Assembly: GCF_001730295.1 (NCBI RefSeq)
Contig: NZ_MIKA01000014.1
Coordinates: 1-52,389 of the forward strand
Direction: 5' to 3'
Length of the DNA stretch: 52,389 nucleotides
Source: Enterococcus plantarum
Lineage (GTDB): Bacteria > Bacillota > Bacilli > Lactobacillales > Enterococcaceae
Shown: positions 8,014 to 17,080 of the stretch, piece after piece
Layout of the letters: the number at the start of each line of letters is the position of its first letter
Position numbering within the stretch: the stretch's first letter is position 1
Translations under genes and position numbers: made by a program
Notes under the pieces: generated by a model
The model's database searches: none
What the model saw: the letters and a program-made list of their open reading frames with translations, nothing else
What the model was told of the DNA's origin: nothing

Positions 8014-9153
8014 ATGCGTTTTTTACATACAGCCGATTGGCATATTGGCAAAAAATTACATGGTTATGATTTATTAGAGGAGCAAGCAGATGCATTCCAA
8101 CAGATTCTGACAATTGCAAAGAATGAAGAAGTAGAGGTAATTGTCATTGCAGGTGATTTATATGACCGGTCAGTTCCATCTGTTGAGGCAATTGACGTTT
8201 TCAATCGCATGATTGTAGAAATGAATTTACAAGAAAAATTCCCAGTGTTGGCAATCTCTGGAAATCATGACAGTAGTACTCGTTTAGAAACGGGAGGGCC
8301 ATGGTTTGTTCAGTCGGATTTCCATTTAAATACTCGTTTAGATCAGGCATTTGAGCCTGTGGAAATGGGGAATACTCAATTTTTCTTATTGCCTTATTTT
8401 GAACCTATTTCAGCTCGATTGTATTTTGATAATGAAGAAATTCGGACGATCGAACAGGCGATGAAAGAAGTGATCAGCGCTATGGAAAAACGATTTAAAC
8501 CAGATAGGGCACATGTTTTAGTTAGTCATTTTTTTGTGGCAGGCAGCGAAAAATCTGACTCAGAAACAAAATTGATGGTCGGTGGTTTGGATACAGTACC
8601 GTTATCATTATTAGAGCCTTTCGACTATGTTGCGTTAGGGCATCTACATGGGAAAAATGCGTTGCAAGCTGAAAATGCTCGTTATAGTGGGTCACCATTA
8701 AAATTTTCATTATCAGAAATGAATCAGAAGAAAGGTGTTTGGATCGTAGATACTGAGGTGGATAAATCAACAGTTAAATTTAAAGAAATCACACCGTTAA
8801 GAGATGTTTTACAAATCGAAGGTAGTTTTAAAGAGCTGATGGCACAAGATTTTTATGAGTCGATCGATCGCGAAAATTATTTACACATTCAATTGACAGA
8901 TCGTGCTGTCATTCCCAATATGATGAATCAACTACGTCAAATCTATCCTAGAGTCATCGGTGTCGAACGGTTATTTGCAAGAGAAGAACGACAGAAAAAG
9001 AACGAAACAAAAAAAGAAATCAAAACATTAGCACCTACTGAATTAGTGAATCAGTTTTTTTCAGAAGTAACTGGAGAAGAAATGACTCAACAACAAGAAG
9101 TGTGGATCAAAGACAATTTAGAAGCGCTTCATCAAGCAGAAAGAGGGAAATAA
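8014..9153 (+). CDS. sbcD: Exonuclease SbcCD nuclease subunit
   Basis: The 379-residue calcineurin-like phosphoesterase carries all Mre11/SbcD metal motifs in order: DWHIG (residues 8-12), GDLYDRS, GNHDSS, SHFFV and GHLHG. With SbcC it opens hairpins and DNA ends in an ATP-dependent way, limiting palindrome stability. The C-terminal region after about residue 285 is the SbcC-binding cap. I start at the ATG at 8014 because AGGTGGTGG precedes it and the protein then opens with MRFLHTADWHIG as in homologues; an upstream frame extension to 7906 runs through the promoter. The sbcC start codon follows after one base. Confidence 0.93.
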   Translation: MRFLHTADWHIGKKLHGYDLLEEQADAFQQILTIAKNEEVEVIVIAGDLYDRSVPSVEAIDVFNRMIVEMNLQEKFPVLAISGNHDSSTRLETGGPWFVQSDFHLNTRLDQAFEPVEMGNTQFFLLPYFEPISARLYFDNEEIRTIEQAMKEVISAMEKRFKPDRAHVLVSHFFVAGSEKSDSETKLMVGGLDTVPLSLLEPFDYVALGHLHGKNALQAENARYSGSPLKFSLSEMNQKKGVWIVDTEVDKSTVKFKEITPLRDVLQIEGSFKELMAQDFYESIDRENYLHIQLTDRAVIPNMMNQLRQIYPRVIGVERLFAREERQKKNETKKEIKTLAPTELVNQFFSEVTGEEMTQQQEVWIKDNLEALHQAERGK

Positions 9154-9154
9154 G

Positions 9155-12100
9155 TTGAAACCATTAACACTAACCTTAAAAAACTTTGGACCTTATATTG
9201 CTGAAACGATTGATTTTAATAAATTTGAGGATTCTTCATTATTTTTAATTAGTGGGAAGACTGGCTCAGGAAAAACGACGATTTTTGATGGGATGAGTTA
9301 TGCTTTATTCGGTGAAAGTTCAGGGAAATTACGTCAAGGCAAAGAAATGCGGTCAACATTTGCTGATCCATCGGAACCAACAGAAGTTCATTTGGCTTTT
9401 TCACATGGGGACCATTTATATGAGATCACGAGAAAACCCGAACAAGAATTGTATAAAAAACGTGGAGATGGAACACGAACGCAAAGTGCTAAGATATCCC
9501 TGATCGTCAAAGATTCTTCTGGAAAAGAGCTAAGGGAATATACGAAACGCCGAGAAGTTGATAGCTTCATTCAAGAATTGTTGCATTTGGATGCAACCCA
9601 ATTTGCTCAAATCGTTCTCTTACCTCAGGGAGAATTTCGAACATTTTTGATTGCAAATAGTAACGATAAGGAAAAAGTGTTACGAAATTTATTTGGTACC
9701 CAATTGTATCAGAACTTAAATGAACAGTTAAAGACACAACTGAAAGCTGTCAATAAAGGAATTGAAGCGACGCAACAACTGATTCAAGCAAAATTAGATC
9801 AACTTTATTGGCAAGAACCATTACCAGAAGACCTGTCTGTAGAAGAACAATTAGCAGAGTTGAAGCTACAACAAGAAATGATGATCAAAGAACAAGAGAA
9901 TGGAAAATCAGAGTTAACGATTCTAAAAAAACAAAAATCAAGCAAAGAGCAAGAAAAATTCGTTTTAGAGGAACTTGCCAATACGTTTGCAAAACAAAGC
10001 CAGCTAAAAAAACAAAAAGAAGAACTTGATCAAGCTACTGAAATGATCGAAAAATTAAGAACGGAAGAACAGCAACTTCAATGGGTAAAAAATCATCAAG
10101 GCTTGATTGAGAAAATCGATGAAAAAACCAAATTAATTTTAACTTACGAAAAAGAGCTGAAAGAAAATCGAACAGATCAAGAAATGCAACAACAACGAAT
10201 CCAGGAATGGGAAAGTGCGCAACAGGAAAATTCAGATCAAATCGCGGACATAAATAGGGCGAAAGAAAGAGTCACAACATTACAATTCCAAATTCCTTTA
10301 TATGAAGAGCAGGAAAAAGTATCAAGTATACTTAAAAAAGATTCTTTAGAACTAGAAGTCGTAACGTCAAAGCTCACTGAAATACGAGGAACACAACTCA
10401 AAACAGAACAAGAGTATCAACTAGAGCGAAGTGTCATAGAAAGACAGAATCAAATTGAAAAAGAACAGCTAGAATTAGAGCGCCATCAAGAACAATGGCA
10501 GACTTTTTTAGAAAATTTTGAAATGCAGCAGCAACTTAAAGCAAAAGAAATCACAATCAATGAACAGTTAAGTACTAAGAATGAAGAGCTCAAGCTAGCA
10601 GTCATTGAGAAAGAGAGAATCTATCAGGATGTCGCAAAACAAAAAAGCGAATGGGCAAAAATGCAGATTAGTCGTTTAAGTTTATTTCTAGTAGAGGGTG
10701 AACCATGTCCAGTCTGCGGTTCAGTAGAGCATCCAAATCAAAACGAACATCAAGAATTTTCATTAGAGGAAATTCAGGCTATAGAAAATCAGCTGAATGA
10801 CATCGAGGAAATTGCTCAAAAACAAGAGGCAAAAGTTGCAAAATTACAAGCCGAAGTAAGTCAAACGAAGAATACTGAAGAAGAGTTGAAAAAAGAATTA
10901 GAACGACAAAACAAAAAAATTCATTCACTGTTTGAACAATTACAAGCAAAACAAATCATCGCTCTCAAAGAACCATTGACCGCCGAAGGGATAGAGCAAA
11001 CAACAAGTGATTTTCAAACGTTATCAGTTAAACTTGAAGATGAGTTGGAACGAATTGAAGCGGCAAAAAATAGAATCATTGAATTAGAAAAAATACTCAA
11101 AGAGCAACAAGCTAAAGTGTCTGAACAAGAAATAATCGTGAGTGAAAAGCAGCAAGAACAAGCCGCAAATCAGACCAAACTAAAAACAATTACAGAACAA
11201 TTGATTAATGAGGAACTTACGTTAGTAGAAATAAAGAATGACCAAAAACAATTGGAACAACAAATTAGTCAATGGGAAACTCAAAAAGAAGAAATCGACA
11301 CACAATTAAGGAAACACAAAGAACATCTATTGTTATTGAAAAATAGTGAAACGCACCTAGCAAAAGAACAGACTGCAAATTTAAGTGAGAAACAAGCATT
11401 AGAAAAACAATTTTTAGAGGTCTTAAAAGAATCAAGTTTTGAACTAGACGAAAATATAGTTCGTATTTTATTGAGAGAAGTACCGAAATTAGAAGCTATT
11501 AAAGAAGAATTGACAGATTTTGATAAGAAAAAAGATCAATTAATTTTTCAATTAGCCGAACTAGAACAAAAGCTTGAAAATAAAGAAGAGCCAGAAATAA
11601 CGAGCTTACTTGAGGAAATCGAAACAGTCACAGCTTCCCTTCAAATGAAAGAAGCAAACTATTATCAACAGCAAGAAAAAATCCAAGCAAATGAAACCGT
11701 TCAAAAACAAGTCAAAGAGCTGATTTCTTCCGTTGAACAACAGTGGGAAGAGGTAACTGCCTTGCATCAGTTGGCAACGACTGTCAATGGTGATAACCCA
11801 AGAAAAACCAGCTTGGAGAGATATGTGCTGCAAACCTATTTAGAAGAAGTGTTAAAAGTAGCGAATCAACGTTTAGGTTTATTGACGAATAATCGTTATC
11901 AATTTGAATTGAATCAAGATTCAGGGAGTTATAAAAATCAAACGGGTCTTGAAATCAATGTGTATGATGACGATGCCGGCAGTACCCGCAGTGCACATAC
12001 ATTATCTGGTGGTGAAAGCTTTATTGCGGCACTAGCCTTAGCTTTATCGTTAGCGGAAGTGATTCAAGAACAGGCTGGTGGTGTTTTAATAGAAGCTTTG

Positions 12101-12298
12101 TTTATTGATGAAGGATTTGGCTCTTTAGATGAAGAAGCCTTGGAAATGGCAATGGAGGCGTTAGAAACAATCGAAAATGAAGGAAGAATGATCGGTATTA
12201 TCAGCCATGTAAGTGAACTAAAAGCAAGAATTCCACAGCAATTACAAATCAAAACAAACGGAAATGGTCAAAGTCAAGTGACCTATCAAACGGCTTAA
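9155..12298 (+). CDS. sbcC: Exonuclease SbcCD ATPase subunit
   Basis: The 1047-residue SMC/Rad50-like protein starts at a TTG that is 7 bases past AAGAGGG and one base after sbcD. Walker A is GKTGSGKTTIFD near residue 35, the zinc hook CPVCG lies near residue 516 between two long Glu/Gln/Lys-rich coiled-coil arms, the ABC signature LSGGES is near 949 and Walker B LFIDEGFGSLD near 985. It dimerises through the hook and drives SbcD cleavage of hairpins. The coding strand is extremely A-rich through the coil. Translational coupling with sbcD is clear. Confidence 0.95.
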   Translation: MKPLTLTLKNFGPYIAETIDFNKFEDSSLFLISGKTGSGKTTIFDGMSYALFGESSGKLRQGKEMRSTFADPSEPTEVHLAFSHGDHLYEITRKPEQELYKKRGDGTRTQSAKISLIVKDSSGKELREYTKRREVDSFIQELLHLDATQFAQIVLLPQGEFRTFLIANSNDKEKVLRNLFGTQLYQNLNEQLKTQLKAVNKGIEATQQLIQAKLDQLYWQEPLPEDLSVEEQLAELKLQQEMMIKEQENGKSELTILKKQKSSKEQEKFVLEELANTFAKQSQLKKQKEELDQATEMIEKLRTEEQQLQWVKNHQGLIEKIDEKTKLILTYEKELKENRTDQEMQQQRIQEWESAQQENSDQIADINRAKERVTTLQFQIPLYEEQEKVSSILKKDSLELEVVTSKLTEIRGTQLKTEQEYQLERSVIERQNQIEKEQLELERHQEQWQTFLENFEMQQQLKAKEITINEQLSTKNEELKLAVIEKERIYQDVAKQKSEWAKMQISRLSLFLVEGEPCPVCGSVEHPNQNEHQEFSLEEIQAIENQLNDIEEIAQKQEAKVAKLQAEVSQTKNTEEELKKELERQNKKIHSLFEQLQAKQIIALKEPLTAEGIEQTTSDFQTLSVKLEDELERIEAAKNRIIELEKILKEQQAKVSEQEIIVSEKQQEQAANQTKLKTITEQLINEELTLVEIKNDQKQLEQQISQWETQKEEIDTQLRKHKEHLLLLKNSETHLAKEQTANLSEKQALEKQFLEVLKESSFELDENIVRILLREVPKLEAIKEELTDFDKKKDQLIFQLAELEQKLENKEEPEITSLLEEIETVTASLQMKEANYYQQQEKIQANETVQKQVKELISSVEQQWEEVTALHQLATTVNGDNPRKTSLERYVLQTYLEEVLKVANQRLGLLTNNRYQFELNQDSGSYKNQTGLEINVYDDDAGSTRSAHTLSGGESFIAALALALSLAEVIQEQAGGVLIEALFIDEGFGSLDEEALEMAMEALETIENEGRMIGIISHVSELKARIPQQLQIKTNGNGQSQVTYQTA

Positions 12299-12318
12299 AC
12301 AGCCCAGGAGGTGAAAGT

Positions 12319-15300
12319 ATGAAGTGGAGTATTCCAGAACGAATCGTTGAACGTGGTAGAGAGTATATGAAAGAAGGCAGAGTCTTATCTGTCATACAAG
12401 ATCCAGAGAAAAAAATCTGGCATGCAGAAGTTCTAGGTAATGAATTGTACCGTGTGCAACTAGATGGAACTGCTAAAGAAAATGATATTTGTGAGTGTCC
12501 TTATTGGAAAGATCATGGTTATTGCAAGCACACCGTTGCAGTAGAGTTATATCTACGCCAAAAAGGAACTTCACGAATCATCAAAGCAGATCAACCTATT
12601 ACCTTTGAAAAACGATCTTTGTCTATTTCAGAGATGTTTACCAAAGGATTCGCTAAGTTGAATCAAGTGGAAGAAAAAAGTAAGATTACACCACTGACAG
12701 TTGAATACATCGTGGATGTTATTGAAACCAACAGTTATTATCCAGAATTAGCCGTTTTAGGTGTTTCATTACGCCTTGGCAATCAAGGAGTCAAACCTAA
12801 AACTTATATTATCAAAAATATTGGAGAATTTTTCCAGACCTTTCAAAAAGAAGGGAGCTTTTTAATCAATAAGCAGCATCGTTTTGATTTAGTGAAAGAT
12901 GCCTTTTCTGTTGAAAATCAAGAGCTACTGCAGCAACTTTCGGCAATTTACCAAACCAGTCAATTACTTGGCGCGAATGGAATCCAAGTCAAAGGGAAAA
13001 TCGATAAACGATACCTTGTACTACCAATCGATCAAGGCCAAAAACTACTTGAAAAAATGTCTCTGATCCCGCACTTTCAATTAAATGATGAGGGAAAAAA
13101 ATATCGGCATCTTTCATTCGTAAAAGGAGCACTACCGATCTTTTTCGATATCAGTAAGCAACCAGATAATCAGTATAAATTGTTGATCGATGATCAAATC
13201 ACAACCTTTTTATCTCATTATCAATGGGGATTCAGCAAAGACCAAGTCTACATTTTTACACAAGAACAAGAAGCAATCTATACGACGTTATTACAATTAT
13301 TAAAACGAGTCGAAAAACCTGAGATCATCTATGAAAAGCCTGAGTTATCAGATTTATTCGGCGGGGTGATCCCATTACTGAAAAAAATAGGAACAGTCAA
13401 TGTCACGGAAGAAGTGACAGAAGAAGTTGTCTACCATCCGTTAGAACCAATCTTTATTTTTCGGAAAATCAAGGGAATGATCAAAGTCAGAGTCGATTTT
13501 ACTTATGGCAAGGTTGTTTTCTCAACGGAAAAAGCGTATTCAGTTGCTTCAGGAGAAAATCAAGAAGTTGTTCGTGACGGTAAAAAAGAACAAGAAATTA
13601 TAGAACAGTTAATCGCTTTTGGTTACCAAAAAACGACGGATGGTTATGAAAAAACGTTACCAGCAGGTGAACGCTTGTACTATTTCTTTAAAGCAGAAGT
13701 TCCAACTTTCCGTCATTTAGGTGAAGTTCGCATGGGCAAGAAGTTGCGGGAACTCTATTTAGATGCTGCCCATCATCAACCACTGATTGAAGTTTCTGAT
13801 TCAGATTCTTGGTTAGACGTGCGTTTTGACATTACCGGAATAGCCGAACAAGAAATTGACGAAGTGTTAGCGAGTCTGTTACGAAACGATCGTTTTTATA
13901 CGTTGGAAACAGGAGAAGTTCTATCCTTAGATTCGGAAGAATTTCAGCAGACAAGTGAAGTTCTGACCCTGTTACGGAAAAATATGAAAAACGTTCAAGG
14001 GACAATACAAGTTCCGAGAAATCAAGGCTTAATGATCGAAAGTATGCTTGAAAATAATACGCAAGCACATTTTTCAGATTCCTTTAAAGAAATGGTATCA
14101 AACTTAACGCATCCAGAAAAATTTGATGCTGTGTTACCTGAAAAAATCAATGCTACGCTTAGAAGTTATCAAATTGACGGATATAAATGGTTAAAAATGC
14201 TTAGCTATTATCAATTTGGTGGAATTTTAGCGGATGAAATGGGACTGGGAAAAACACTTCAAACAATCACATATTTATTATCAGAAAAAGAGGAACAAAA
14301 ACAAACAGGAGCTGCCTTGATCGTGGCACCGGCTAGTTTGATTTATAACTGGGCTGCTGAGCTAAAGAAATTTGCTCCAGACTTACAAGCAGAAGTAGTT
14401 GCTGGAAATAAATCTGAACGTGAAAGGTTGGCTAATCAAGCTGATCTGGATGTTTTAATTACTTCGTATGCTAGTCTTAGACAAGATATTGACATGTATC
14501 AAGGATTAAATTTAGGGTATTTGATTTTAGATGAAGCCCAAATGGTGAAAAATAGTGGTACAAAAACAGCTCAAGCTTTAAAAAGTTTGACGGTCCCACA
14601 ACGATTTGCTTTAAGTGGGACACCGATTGAAAATAATTTAGATGAGCTGTGGTCAATTTTTCAAATGATCATACCAGGATTGTTCCCATCTAAAACGTTA
14701 TTTAGATCGATGAAACCAGAAGAAATTGCTAGAATAATCCAGCCGTTTATTTTGAGACGAGATAAGAAAACGGTATTAGCAGACTTACCAGATAAGATCG
14801 AAAGTAATCTGTACAGTGTCCTTACAGAAGAACAAAAAACTGTCTATTTAGCGTATTTAAAACAAATGCAGGAAAATGTTAGCCAGATGGACCAAGATGC
14901 TTTTAAGAAGAATCGCTTGAGTATTTTAGCTGGTTTGACTCGTTTGCGCCAAATTTGTTGTGATCCTAGCTTGTTTATAGATGATTATACAGGTGGCTCT
15001 GGAAAATTAGAGCAAGTTAAAGATCTGTTAGTCGCTGCGAAAGAAAATAACCGACGGGTGTTGCTTTTTTCTCAATTTACAAGTATGCTGTCGATCATCG
15101 AAAAAGAATTGCACGACTTAGATTTATCAACCTTCTATTTAAGAGGAAGTACGAAACCTAAAGAACGCATGGAGATGGCAGATGCATTTAATGCAGGAGA
15201 AAAAGATGTCTTTTTAATTTCTTTAAAAGCAGGTGGAACAGGATTAAATTTAACTGGAGCGGATACTGTGATTCTCTATGATTTATGGTGGAATCCAGCA

Positions 15301-15516
15301 GTGGAAGAACAAGCAGCTGGACGAGCGCATCGAATCGGTCAAAAAAATGTTGTAGAAGTGTGGCGAATGATAGCAGAAGGCACCGTTGAAGAAAAAATGA
15401 ATTCTTTACAACAAGAAAAACGTGAGTTGTTCCAAAAAGTGATCCAAGGAAACGAAGAGCAATTAGCGAAGATGACAGAAGAAGATATTCGGATGATCTT
15501 GAGTATCGGTGAATAG
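12319..15516 (+). CDS. SWIM-domain SNF2-family DNA helicase/translocase
   Basis: The 1065-residue protein begins with a SWIM zinc finger (CxCx8CxH, Cys58-His71), followed by a large region of about 450 residues typical of Firmicute SNF2-associated proteins. The two RecA lobes then follow. Walker A is DEMGLGKTLQTI near residue 638, motif II is DEAQ (near 736) rather than DEAH, and SGTPIENNLDELWS and GRAHRIGQ mark motifs III and VI. Such enzymes translocate on double-stranded DNA and remodel protein-DNA complexes; the bacterial role is unclear. It starts 20 bases after sbcC behind AGGAGGTGA, so it is probably co-transcribed with sbcDC, pointing to a DNA repair context. Confidence 0.9.
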   Translation: MKWSIPERIVERGREYMKEGRVLSVIQDPEKKIWHAEVLGNELYRVQLDGTAKENDICECPYWKDHGYCKHTVAVELYLRQKGTSRIIKADQPITFEKRSLSISEMFTKGFAKLNQVEEKSKITPLTVEYIVDVIETNSYYPELAVLGVSLRLGNQGVKPKTYIIKNIGEFFQTFQKEGSFLINKQHRFDLVKDAFSVENQELLQQLSAIYQTSQLLGANGIQVKGKIDKRYLVLPIDQGQKLLEKMSLIPHFQLNDEGKKYRHLSFVKGALPIFFDISKQPDNQYKLLIDDQITTFLSHYQWGFSKDQVYIFTQEQEAIYTTLLQLLKRVEKPEIIYEKPELSDLFGGVIPLLKKIGTVNVTEEVTEEVVYHPLEPIFIFRKIKGMIKVRVDFTYGKVVFSTEKAYSVASGENQEVVRDGKKEQEIIEQLIAFGYQKTTDGYEKTLPAGERLYYFFKAEVPTFRHLGEVRMGKKLRELYLDAAHHQPLIEVSDSDSWLDVRFDITGIAEQEIDEVLASLLRNDRFYTLETGEVLSLDSEEFQQTSEVLTLLRKNMKNVQGTIQVPRNQGLMIESMLENNTQAHFSDSFKEMVSNLTHPEKFDAVLPEKINATLRSYQIDGYKWLKMLSYYQFGGILADEMGLGKTLQTITYLLSEKEEQKQTGAALIVAPASLIYNWAAELKKFAPDLQAEVVAGNKSERERLANQADLDVLITSYASLRQDIDMYQGLNLGYLILDEAQMVKNSGTKTAQALKSLTVPQRFALSGTPIENNLDELWSIFQMIIPGLFPSKTLFRSMKPEEIARIIQPFILRRDKKTVLADLPDKIESNLYSVLTEEQKTVYLAYLKQMQENVSQMDQDAFKKNRLSILAGLTRLRQICCDPSLFIDDYTGGSGKLEQVKDLLVAAKENNRRVLLFSQFTSMLSIIEKELHDLDLSTFYLRGSTKPKERMEMADAFNAGEKDVFLISLKAGGTGLNLTGADTVILYDLWWNPAVEEQAAGRAHRIGQKNVVEVWRMIAEGTVEEKMNSLQQEKRELFQKVIQGNEEQLAKMTEEDIRMILSIGE

Positions 15517-15519
15517 AAA

Positions 15520-15567
15520 AATACAGCGTAGGCTTAGAGAAAAATCTAAGCTTACGCTGTATTTTTT
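15520..15567. terminator. Bidirectional terminator between SNF2 and HAD genes
   Basis: A 19-bp stem with a single G-T wobble and a 5-nt loop is flanked by an A run and a T run, so it can stop transcription from both converging genes. Confidence 0.9.
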
Positions 15568-16277
15568 TACGAAAATAAAGATTGGATCGTCGGAAACAAA
15601 TCGTCAAATGAAGTAACTTCTTTAACGTGATAGGCTTCTTCATTAGCAGGCATTTCGCGTAAACGATGATTGAACCATAAAGATTTCCAGCCGCCATTTT
15701 TAGCGCCACAGATATCATTTTCAAAACTATCTCCAACATATAATGTGCGTTCACAATCCATACCAAATTCTTTTGCGGCAAGATCAAAAATTTCTCTTTC
15801 TGGTTTTTGAAAGCCAGTACTTTGAGAAATGATAATGTTGTCAGTTGGAACCCAATTTTCTAATTGAAGTTGTTTTACTTTTTTGAATTGATGATCTGTT
15901 GGACCATTCGTTATGATTCCCATCGGAATATTTTTCTCTTTCAAAAAATCAAAAACTTTTTTTACTTCTGGATGCATAACGATGTTATCCAGTTCTTCTT
16001 CGTACGTTTTTTGGAATGTAAGACCATCTTCTTGTGAGATAGCTTGATATTTTAGATCTTTTAAAGATTCATTAATACGGAAAAAGCGCATATACTCCAG
16101 AGTCCATTCATTTGCCATGACCTTTGGAAAAGTTTCATCGCTATGAAGACGAAAGCGGATATATAGCTCATGCATGTCTTCTTCTTTCACGCAAGGAAAG
16201 CTCGATTTAATTGCGTTTCTAAATGGTTGTTGCTGGTCATAAATTGTGTCATCAACATCAAAAACAATTGTTCTCAT
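15567..16277 (-). CDS. HAD-superfamily hydrolase (YjjG/YfnB-like nucleotidase type)
   Basis: The 236-residue protein has all four HAD motifs: FDVDDT (Asp7 nucleophile, Asp9 acid/base), ITNGP, the Lys in GFQKPE and YVGDSFENDICGAK. The helical cap sits between motifs I and II. Family members near this sequence are house-cleaning nucleotidases acting on non-canonical pyrimidine or purine monophosphates, but the exact substrate cannot be read from sequence. The ATG at 16277 is followed by MRTIVFDVDDT; the ribosome binding site AAGGGG is acceptable. It converges on the SNF2 gene and shares its terminator. Confidence 0.85.
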   Translation of the reverse strand: MRTIVFDVDDTIYDQQQPFRNAIKSSFPCVKEEDMHELYIRFRLHSDETFPKVMANEWTLEYMRFFRINESLKDLKYQAISQEDGLTFQKTYEEELDNIVMHPEVKKVFDFLKEKNIPMGIITNGPTDHQFKKVKQLQLENWVPTDNIIISQSTGFQKPEREIFDLAAKEFGMDCERTLYVGDSFENDICGAKNGGWKSLWFNHRLREMPANEEAYHVKEVTSFDDLFPTIQSLFS

Positions 16278-17022
16278 TAAAAAAATTGCACCCCTTAATA
16301 ATTTTCAGAAAGATTTTCAAAATCCTTTTCCATTGTAGCGAACTTCCATACAAAAGAACAGAAAGAAATTTTTAATTTAGATTAGAATGCAGAAAGGGAT
16401 AAACAGTTAGAAGGATAGCGAGGAAAAAGTAAGGGGCTAGCAATGAAGATTTTATAAATTATTCAGAGTAAAAAATAACCATAAAAAAACAAATGTTTCG
16501 TAATTGGAATATGAATAAAAAAACATATATTTAGAATCGGTTCTTCAAAAAAGTAATGTTGTTAGTAGAATTTTGAAGTGGAAAAAAATGTATACATTTA
16601 GTATAATAAAAAACAGAAACACCGATCAGGCCTATCTTCCCCAAGACATAAGCAACTCATCGGTGTTTATCGTGATGTACATGTATACGTATAATTTAAC
16701 AAATCCTTTTTATATTTTCAAGTGATTGACATAACACTATGTTGAATGTTTCAAAATGTATAAAAAACCAGATCGAATGTCTTTTTCAAATTTTTAATTT
16801 GATTGTGTATCCCTTTTTTCGCTTCCTTAATAGCAAAAGTTGCGCTAAAAAGTTATGAAAAGACAGACTAGCTATATAAATCGCTATAATCGTAGGTTTA
16901 CAACTTCTGCATCTAATATTTAGGAGGGTTGCTGATTTCGCCAATCAAAATTGAAATTTTCATACAGTAATTAGTTTCGTCTAATTCATTGATTTTTGTT
17001 GAATAGTAAGAATGTTCAAACT
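16278..17022. other. 745-bp AT-rich intergenic region with one structured element
   Basis: No credible coding frame is present on either strand. It holds upstream DNA of the HAD gene, the hairpin element described at 16606-16686, several TATAAT-like hexamers (for example 16602-16607), and then the upstream part of the ABC exporter promoter region. Apart from the hairpin element I see no conserved structure. Confidence 0.5.
16606..16686 (-). ncRNA. Candidate small RNA or orphan terminator hairpin
   Basis: A perfect 10-bp stem (16617-16626 with 16659-16668) encloses a 32-base loop that itself forms a short stem with a four-base apical loop. On the minus strand the hairpin is followed by a T-rich tail and preceded by TTGAAA-17 bp-TAAATT (16721-16693), giving a predicted transcript of about 80 nt with no gene upstream to terminate. 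On the plus strand a TATAAT at 16602-16607 sits at the right distance to start a transcript at the stem, so the direction is uncertain. In that orientation the apical loop is CCCC. No known family is recognised. Confidence 0.35.
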
Positions 17023-17051
17023 TTGCATCCACTACTTTCTTTGCGTATAAT
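17023..17051 (+). promoter_or_regulatory. Sigma-A promoter for the ABC exporter gene
   Basis: TTGCAT at 17023-17028 and a perfect TATAAT at 17046-17051 are separated by 17 bases, 30 bases before the start codon. Confidence 0.7.
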
Positions 17052-17080
17052 AGTTATGGTGTCAGGAGAAAGGGGCGTTT

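Noticed and set aside
9155-12298. A-rich stretches in sbcC as a sign of horizontal transfer
   Set aside because: The bias follows from Glu, Lys and Gln codons in the coiled-coil arms and is usual for sbcC in low-GC Firmicutes.
15188-15787. 199-residue minus-strand frame across the SNF2 and HAD genes
   Set aside because: It overlaps two well-supported genes and their shared terminator, has low-complexity composition and no family resemblance; it is a shadow frame.
16278-17080. Possible Fst/par-type toxin-antitoxin around the 16.6-kb hairpin
   Set aside because: The bidirectional-looking terminator resembles such loci, but no short hydrophobic Fst-like peptide frame or paired direct repeats were found on either strand.
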